Notes under the pieces: model-generated | Databases searched by the model: none | What the model was told of the DNA's origin: nothing | The model's input: the letters and a program-made list of their open reading frames with translations, nothing else | Shown: piece after piece, positions 41,284 to 47,421 of the stretch | Numbering within the stretch: position 1 is the stretch's first letter | Layout: every line of letters starts with the position of its first letter | Source of the DNA: an uncultured Selenomonas sp. | GTDB lineage: Bacteria > Bacillota > Negativicutes > Selenomonadales > Selenomonadaceae | Direction: 5' to 3' | Assembly (NCBI GenBank): GCA_905372355.1 | Contig: CAJPOT010000012.1 | Location: 1-47,421 of the forward strand | Length of the DNA stretch: 47,421 nucleotides | Translations under genes and position numbers: made by a program

Positions 41284-42489
41284 ATGAAAGAAACGGATGA
41301 AGCAATCTACGCGAAGGACGCGGCGGGCTATCTGCCCGTGTTCAACCGCTACAAGATTGTGCTCGACCACGGCGAGGGCGTCTACGTCTTCGACAACAAC
41401 GGCAGGAAGTACATCGACTTCCTCGCGGGCATTGCGGTCAACGTGCTTGGTCACGCCTATGCGCCGCTCGTCAAGACGATCGCCGAACAGGCGGGGCGCA
41501 TGATCCACTGCTCGAATCTCTATTACACGCAGGCGCAGGCGGATGCAGCGGAAAGGCTCGTGCGCCTTTCGGGGTTGGGCAAGGCGTTCTTCGCCAACTC
41601 GGGCGCGGAAGCGAACGAGGGCGCAATCAAGATCGCGCACAAGTATGCGCACGCGAAAGATCCTGAAAAGTCGCAGATCATCACGGCGTGGCATAGTTTT
41701 CACGGACGCACGCTCGCGACATTGACGGCGACGGGGCAGCCGAAGTATCACGAAGGCTTTGGCCCGCTGCCTGCGGGATTCGACTATGTGCATTACGGCA
41801 ATATTGAAGAGCTGGAAAAGATGATGAGCGCGAAGACGTGCGCCGTCATGCTCGAAACGATTCAAGGCGAGGGCGGCGTCCATGTGCCGACGGCAGAATA
41901 CTTGAAGCGCGTGCGCGAGCTTTGCGACGAGCACGGCGCACTCTTGATCTTCGATGAGATCCAATGCGGCATGGGGCGCACGGGCAAGATGTTCGCTTAC
42001 GAGCATTTCGACGTGCAGCCCGACATCGTGACGCTTGCCAAGGGTCTTGCGGGCGGTGTGCCCATCGGCGCGTTCATCGTGACGGACGCGGCGGCTGCTG
42101 CTCTCCATGCGGGCGATCACGGCACGACCTTCGGCGGCAATCCTCTCGCGTGTGCGGCGGCGAACGTCGTGCTCGACACGGTGCAGAAAGAGGGCATCTT
42201 GGGTCACGTCGACAAGGTTGGCGCGTATTTCCGTGAAAAGCTCGAAGGCTTTCAAAAGAAGTATCCGGCACTCATCAAGGAAGTGCGCGGCATGGGGCTT
42301 CTTCTCGGCATGGAACTTTCCATAGAGGGGCGCGGCATTGTCAACGAATGTTTGGAGCACGGCGCGATCATCAACTGCACGGCAGGAAATGTCCTGCGCT
42401 TCGTGCCGCCGTTGATCGTCAAGGAAGCGCATATCGACGAACTCTGTGCGATCTTGGAGCCGATTCTGGCGAAGTACGCCAAGGGTTGA
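41284..42489 (+). CDS. argD: Acetylornithine aminotransferase
   Basis: PLP enzyme that converts N-acetylglutamate semialdehyde to N-acetylornithine. 401 residues from ATG 41284 (AGCGGGGGAAA upstream); the frame extends further back but lies inside argB. Motifs: GRKYIDFLAGIAVNVLGH, NSGAEANEGAIKIAHKY, HGRTLATLTATGQPKY, LLIFDEIQCGMGRTGK and TLAKGLAGGVPIGA with the Schiff-base Lys. Confidence 0.96.
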   Translation: MKETDEAIYAKDAAGYLPVFNRYKIVLDHGEGVYVFDNNGRKYIDFLAGIAVNVLGHAYAPLVKTIAEQAGRMIHCSNLYYTQAQADAAERLVRLSGLGKAFFANSGAEANEGAIKIAHKYAHAKDPEKSQIITAWHSFHGRTLATLTATGQPKYHEGFGPLPAGFDYVHYGNIEELEKMMSAKTCAVMLETIQGEGGVHVPTAEYLKRVRELCDEHGALLIFDEIQCGMGRTGKMFAYEHFDVQPDIVTLAKGLAGGVPIGAFIVTDAAAAALHAGDHGTTFGGNPLACAAANVVLDTVQKEGILGHVDKVGAYFREKLEGFQKKYPALIKEVRGMGLLLGMELSIEGRGIVNECLEHGAIINCTAGNVLRFVPPLIVKEAHIDELCAILEPILAKYAKG

Positions 42490-42504
42490 AGGGGAGGAAA
42501 ACGT

Positions 42505-43437
42505 ATGTTAAAAGGCAGGGATTTACTTTCCATCCACGATTTGTCCTCTGAGGAGGTCGAGGCGATTCTCGCGCTTGCCGAAGAACTCAAGGCGATGCAG
42601 AAGGCGGGCATCGAGCACCGCGTTCTCGCGGGCAAGACGCTCGGCATGATCTTCGAGAAATCCTCGACGAGGACGCGCGTCTCCTTTGAGACGGGCATGT
42701 TTCAGCTCGGCGGACAGGCGCTCTTCCTCTCGAACCGCGACCTGCAGATCGGGCGCGGCGAGCCGATCAAGGATACGGCTCGCGTCCTCTCGCGCTATCT
42801 CGACGGCGTGATGATCCGCACCTTTGAGCATGAGAAGGTGGAGGAGTTCGCCAAGTATGCCGACATTCCTATCATCAATGCCTTGACCGATCTCCTCCAT
42901 CCGTGCCAGGCGCTGACCGACCTCTTGACGATTCGCGAGCACAAGGGCAAGAATCTCAAAGGGCTGAAGATGGCGTACGTCGGCGATGGCAACAACATGA
43001 CGCATTCTCTGATGTATGCGGCGGCAAAGACGGGCATGAACTTTGTTGCCGCAACGCCTGCGGACTACGCGCCCGATGAAGGGGTGACGCAGAGGGCGCA
43101 GGAAGATGCGAAGGAGACTGGCGCGAGCATCGCGCTCGTGACCGACCCGTTTGCAGCGGCGAAGGACGCCGACATCCTCGTGACGGACACATGGGCGAGC
43201 ATGGGGCAGGAGGCGGAGCACGAGGAGCGCAAGAAGATTTTCGCGCCGTACCAGATCAACGGCGACCTGCTCGCCGTCGCCGACAAACGCGCCATCGTCA
43301 TGCACTGCCTGCCCGCCTATCGCGGCGAGGAGATCACGGAAGATGTTTTAGAGAGATTCTCCAACGTCATCTTCGACGAGGCGGAGAACCGCCTGCATAC
43401 GCAGAAGGCAATCATGGCGCTTTTGATGGCGGACTGA
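42505..43437 (+). CDS. argF: Ornithine carbamoyltransferase
   Basis: Makes citrulline from ornithine and carbamoyl phosphate. 310 residues. The carbamoyl-phosphate loop SSTRTRVSFE (from residue 53), the LLHPCQALTDL motif and the ornithine-binding HCLPAYRGEEI are intact. No carbamoyl-phosphate synthetase genes are in the window. Confidence 0.97.
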   Translation: MLKGRDLLSIHDLSSEEVEAILALAEELKAMQKAGIEHRVLAGKTLGMIFEKSSTRTRVSFETGMFQLGGQALFLSNRDLQIGRGEPIKDTARVLSRYLDGVMIRTFEHEKVEEFAKYADIPIINALTDLLHPCQALTDLLTIREHKGKNLKGLKMAYVGDGNNMTHSLMYAAAKTGMNFVAATPADYAPDEGVTQRAQEDAKETGASIALVTDPFAAAKDADILVTDTWASMGQEAEHEERKKIFAPYQINGDLLAVADKRAIVMHCLPAYRGEEITEDVLERFSNVIFDEAENRLHTQKAIMALLMAD

Positions 43438-43491
43438 CTTCATCTTATCTGCAATCTCTGGCAGGAAAAATTTATGAAAGCGCGTATTCTT

Positions 43492-43522
43492 AAGGAGACG
43501 CTGAATTTATCAGTGCTTCCTT
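43492..43522. repeat. Imperfect inverted repeat between argF and argG
   Basis: AAGGAGACGCTGA pairs with TCAGTGCTTCCTT (two G-U pairs and one mismatch). The right arm, read on the other strand, is the GGAAGCACTGATAAA element also found after yoeB at 24811. Confidence 0.5.
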
Positions 43523-43530
43523 GATATAAA
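43522..43530 (+). promoter_or_regulatory. Possible internal promoter of argG
   Basis: TGATATAAA is an extended -10-like site in the 115-base gap between argF and argG; the -35 is poor. argG-argH may therefore have a separate start as well as read-through. Confidence 0.3.
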
Positions 43531-43552
43531 ATATTTTAAGGAGCTGTTTTTC

Positions 43553-44769
<1,217 letters not shown>

Positions 44770-44773
<4 letters not shown>

Positions 44774-46197
44774 GCGAACAGCTTTGGGGCGGTCGTTTCT
44801 CCAAGAGCACGGACGAGATGATCAACGATTTCCAGGCCTCTATTTCCTTCGACAAGCGCATGTACCGCGAGGACATCGCGGGTAGCATCGCGCACGCGAA
44901 GATGCTTGCCAAGTGCGGCATCATCGCGGAAGCGGATAAAGATGCCATCATCTCCGGGCTGCGTGATATTCTGCAAAAAATCGAGCACGGCGACTTCGAC
45001 TTTTCCGTCGCGCTCGAAGACATCCACATGAACATCGAGAAGCGCCTGACCGACGCGATCGGCGAAGCGGGTGGCAGGCTGCACACGGCACGCAGCCGCA
45101 ATGACCAGGTCGCGCTCGACACGCACCTCTATGTGCGCGGGCAGACGCTCGCCGTGCTCAGCTGCATTGCCAATCTGCAGCGTGCGCTCGTCGAGACGGC
45201 GGAGCGCTATCCCGACGTGATCATGCCGGGCTACACGCACTTGCAGCGTGCGCAGCCGATCCTCTTCTCGCACCACATGCTCGCCTACTTCTCCATGCTC
45301 GCACGCGACTTCTCACGCTTCCTGGGCGTTTACGAGCGTGCGGACATCATGCCGCTCGGCGCGGGTGCTCTCGCAGGCACGACGTTCCCCATCGACCGCG
45401 AATTCGTGGCGGAGGAGCTTCACTTCGATGCCATTTACACGAACAGCCTCGATGCCGTCAGCGACCGCGACTATATCATGGAATTCCTCTCCGCCGCCTC
45501 TATCCTCATGGTGCATCTCTCGCGGCTCTCCGAGGAAATCATCCTCTGGTGCTCGCGCGAATTCTCCTTCATCGAGTTGGACGATGCCCACTGCACAGGC
45601 TCCTCCATGATGCCGCAGAAGAAGAATCCCGACGTCTCCGAGCTTGTGCGCGGCAAGACGGGACGCGTCATCGGACACCTCATGGCGATGCTCACGATCG
45701 TCAAGGGTCTGCCGCTTGCCTATAACAAGGATCTGCAGGAGGACAAGGAAGGCGTGTTCGACGCCATCGACACGGTGAAATTCAGCCTCGCCGTCTACAC
45801 AGCACTCCTGCGCGGCATGACGGTCAAAGGCGACGTCATGAAACGCGCCGTCACGGAAGACTTCTCCAACGCCACCGACCTTGCCGACTACCTCGTGAAG
45901 AAAGGCATGCCGTTCAGAAAAGCGCATGCCGTCGCAGGACACGCCGTGCATCTTTGCATCGAGCAGGGCAAGTGGCTCGAAGACATGACCATGGAAGAAT
46001 TCCGCGCCCTGTCCGACCTCTTCGAAGCGGACATAAAAGATGCCATCCGTCCCGAAACCTGCGTAAAGAACCGCAATTCCCTCGGCGGCACTTCGTACAG
46101 CCAGGTCGCGTGGCAGCTTGAAAAGGCGAAAGCGCTGCTTGATGAGGAAGGCAGGAAGCAGGAAGAGTTGAAGAAGAAAGAGATTCGGTTCGATTGA
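44770..46197 (+). CDS. argH: Argininosuccinate lyase
   Basis: Splits argininosuccinate to arginine and fumarate. 475 residues, slightly longer than the typical 460. The fumarase-superfamily signature [13 protein letters not shown] is present, as are [12 protein letters not shown] at the start and [11 protein letters not shown] in the middle. It ends the arginine operon. Confidence 0.97.
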
Positions 46198-46243
46198 TGG
46201 GCAAGCCCCTTGCTGGGCACGTTGTATCGAATCGTGCATCTCA

Positions 46244-46290
46244 ACAGCAAAAAAATGGAGTGTCGCTGTCGGCACTCCGTTTTTTGCTGT
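46244..46290. terminator. Bidirectional terminator between argH and fic
   Basis: A stem of about 18 bp (ACAGCAAAAAA plus TGGAGTG, against CACTCCG plus TTTTTTGCTGT; one bulged A, one G-U). A and T tracts on the two sides suit convergent argH and fic. Confidence 0.8.
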
Positions 46291-46301
46291 CGAATTTTAT
46301 C

Positions 46302-46328
46302 GAAAGTGCAGAGTTTATCTGTGCTTTC
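46302..46328. repeat. Small hairpin repeat at the fic 3' end
   Basis: GAAAGTGCAGA pairs with TCTGTGCTTTC around GTTTA. Its design, loop and right arm resemble the hairpin at 43492-43522. It overlaps the last codons of fic. Confidence 0.4.
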
Positions 46329-47322
46329 GATATTTTTGATTTTTGCTGTTCGGTTTATCAGGAAGCGTGCGCTCGATTCGATTTTGCTCCAAAGCAGGGT
46401 GAAGATAATTTTTGCGGAAGGTTGGTCGGTGGGAAAGATGGAGTCGCTTCATCAGTTCCGCAGCGGAGAGCGTGTCGTTGCCGAGTGCGGAGAGAAGACG
46501 CTGAATCGCAGGTTTATCTTGGTCGCTATCTTGGTCGCTATCTTGGTCGCTGTCGCGACCGACAACGGTTACTTTGCCCAAGGCATCCCGAATGATTTCC
46601 AGCATCAGTTCTACGAATCCTGCACTATCTGCCTGTGCGTCTGCCGCACCAAGCGCATCGTAGTATTCTTGTTGTCGAGCTTGGATCAATTCTTCAACGG
46701 GCAGCCAGAAAAATAGTTCCTTCCATTGGGCGAGCAGGAGAGTGTGCCACATTCTGCCCATACGACCGTTTCCATCGGAAAAGGGGTGGATGAATTCAAA
46801 CTCGTAGTGGAAGATCGCGCTTTTCACCAATGGATGAAGTTCCGAATGCCGATACCATGCAACGAGGTTGTGCATGTGCTCGGCTACAAATGCCGCCGGC
46901 GGAGCCATGTGTATCAGCGATATCCCTTTGAATATGCCGACGCCTCCGGAGCGGAATCGGCCGCTTTCCGGCACCAGACCGTTCATCATTTGTGCATGTG
47001 CTTTCAATAGGTCGTGTACGGACAGCGGATCCAGAAGCAGCAGCATCTCGTATGCATCATAAGCGTTCTGCACTTCGCGTATCTCGTTTGGATTGCCAAG
47101 AATACGTTTGCCGTTCAGGATAGCCGTCACTTGTTCCAAGGAAAGGGAGTTATTTTCAATGGCAAGAGAAGAGTGTATCGTTCGGATCCTATTTTTACGC
47201 CTCAGATGCGGGCTGATCGTGCCTTCTTGGAGGACAGTAATACGACCGACGTGTTCGCTGATTTCGGCAATCAGAGAGGTCATTCGATCCGTCATATGAA
47301 ATGGTGGTCTGTAGTCGCTCAT
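46315..47322 (-). CDS. Fic-domain protein with N-terminal inhibitory helix
   Basis: Fic enzymes transfer AMP (or a related group) from a nucleotide to a hydroxyl side chain of a target protein. 335 residues. The active site HPFSDGNGRMGR has catalytic His179. The N-terminal inhibitory motif is S-LAI-E-N (Ser52, Glu56, Asn57), which places it in the self-inhibited class with the inhibition helix before the Fic core. A C-terminal part of about 70 residues resembles a winged-helix tail. Between core and tail there are three DSDQ units, encoded by perfect 12-base DNA repeats at 46515-46550. The natural target is not evident. Confidence 0.93.
   Translation of the reverse strand: MSDYRPPFHMTDRMTSLIAEISEHVGRITVLQEGTISPHLRRKNRIRTIHSSLAIENNSLSLEQVTAILNGKRILGNPNEIREVQNAYDAYEMLLLLDPLSVHDLLKAHAQMMNGLVPESGRFRSGGVGIFKGISLIHMAPPAAFVAEHMHNLVAWYRHSELHPLVKSAIFHYEFEFIHPFSDGNGRMGRMWHTLLLAQWKELFFWLPVEELIQARQQEYYDALGAADAQADSAGFVELMLEIIRDALGKVTVVGRDSDQDSDQDSDQDKPAIQRLLSALGNDTLSAAELMKRLHLSHRPTFRKNYLHPALEQNRIERTLPDKPNSKNQKYRKHR
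46515..46550. repeat. Three perfect 12-bp tandem repeats inside fic
   Basis: TATCTTGGTCGC three times on the plus strand, encoding DSDQ units on the minus strand. The unit is a multiple of three, so copy change would lengthen the linker without breaking the frame. Confidence 0.9.
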
Positions 47323-47362
47323 CGGATGCCTCCATGGATCACTCTGGAAAGACTTTTGCCGT

Positions 47363-47390
47363 ATTATACCATGAAGCCCCGAGAAGTCAA
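47363..47390 (-). promoter_or_regulatory. Promoter of fic
   Basis: On the minus strand TTGACT (47390-47385), a 16-base spacer and a consensus TATAAT (47368-47363), about 40 bases before the start. The -35 falls in the small repeat shared with 24831-24850. Confidence 0.7.
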
Positions 47391-47421
47391 GCCGAAGGCG
47401 CAGACTGATCGGCTAGGCTTC

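Overview
The window most likely comes from a diderm Firmicute of the Negativicutes, probably Selenomonas or a close relative (inference). Two TonB-dependent outer-membrane receptors and a TonB-type C-terminus sit beside typical Firmicutes features: a tRNA-sensing T-box leader, a PyrK/PyrD type 1B pair, ComEA/ComEC, XpaC/TelA, and an argCJBDFGH operon behind ArgR-type boxes. Most genes are GC-rich. A few AT-richer genes (11495-11884, 20601-21773) look acquired.

Layout. (1) 1-10199: a roughly 10-kb, one-directional uptake locus with a TonB C-terminus (cut by the window edge), two TonB-dependent receptors, an ABC ATPase, a binding lipoprotein and a FecCD-type permease. Interleaved with them are a xylose-isomerase-like TIM-barrel protein, a secreted small protein, a 100-residue unknown and an E1-like (ThiF/MoeB/HesA) adenylyltransferase. 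It ends in a strong terminator. (2) 10295-15537: trpS, an AT-rich putative nuclease/toxin, a GC-rich structured intergenic stretch, a leucine T-box leader, leuA, an alpha/beta hydrolase and dtd. (3) 15751-19616: pyrK-pyrD, a lipoprotein and an M29 aminopeptidase, then a convergent tRNA-Leu(UAG) sharing a bidirectional terminator. (4) 19956-24209: comEA, an AT-rich membrane-anchored protein and comEC. (5) 24247-27146: a YefM-YoeB toxin-antitoxin pair with its own promoter and operator-like repeats, then xpaC(TM2)-telA. (6) 27143-32106: purE-C-M-N-H-D, where purH encodes only the IMP cyclohydrolase half. (7) 32113-37884: an M16C metalloprotease, dapA, a secreted unknown, a DUF454 protein, and mtgA on the minus strand. 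(8) 38019-46197: argC-J-B-D-F-G-H behind two 18-bp ARG boxes spaced by 3 bp and lying over the promoter. (9) 46315-47322: a minus-strand Fic protein with an N-terminal inhibitory motif.

How the genes work together. The biosynthetic blocks are coherent: de novo purines, the last part of pyrimidine ring formation, arginine by the cyclic acetyl route (ArgJ), the first committed leucine step, and lysine/diaminopimelate. The uptake locus contains every class of component needed to move a ligand across two membranes, plus enzymes not normally part of such a system. Its substrate cannot be read from the sequence. The most notable points are this enzyme-containing uptake locus, the half-length PurH, a paralogous repeat module in two secreted/anchored proteins, several well-resolved regulatory elements (leucine T-box, ARG boxes, YefM operator repeats) and a small dispersed repeat family.
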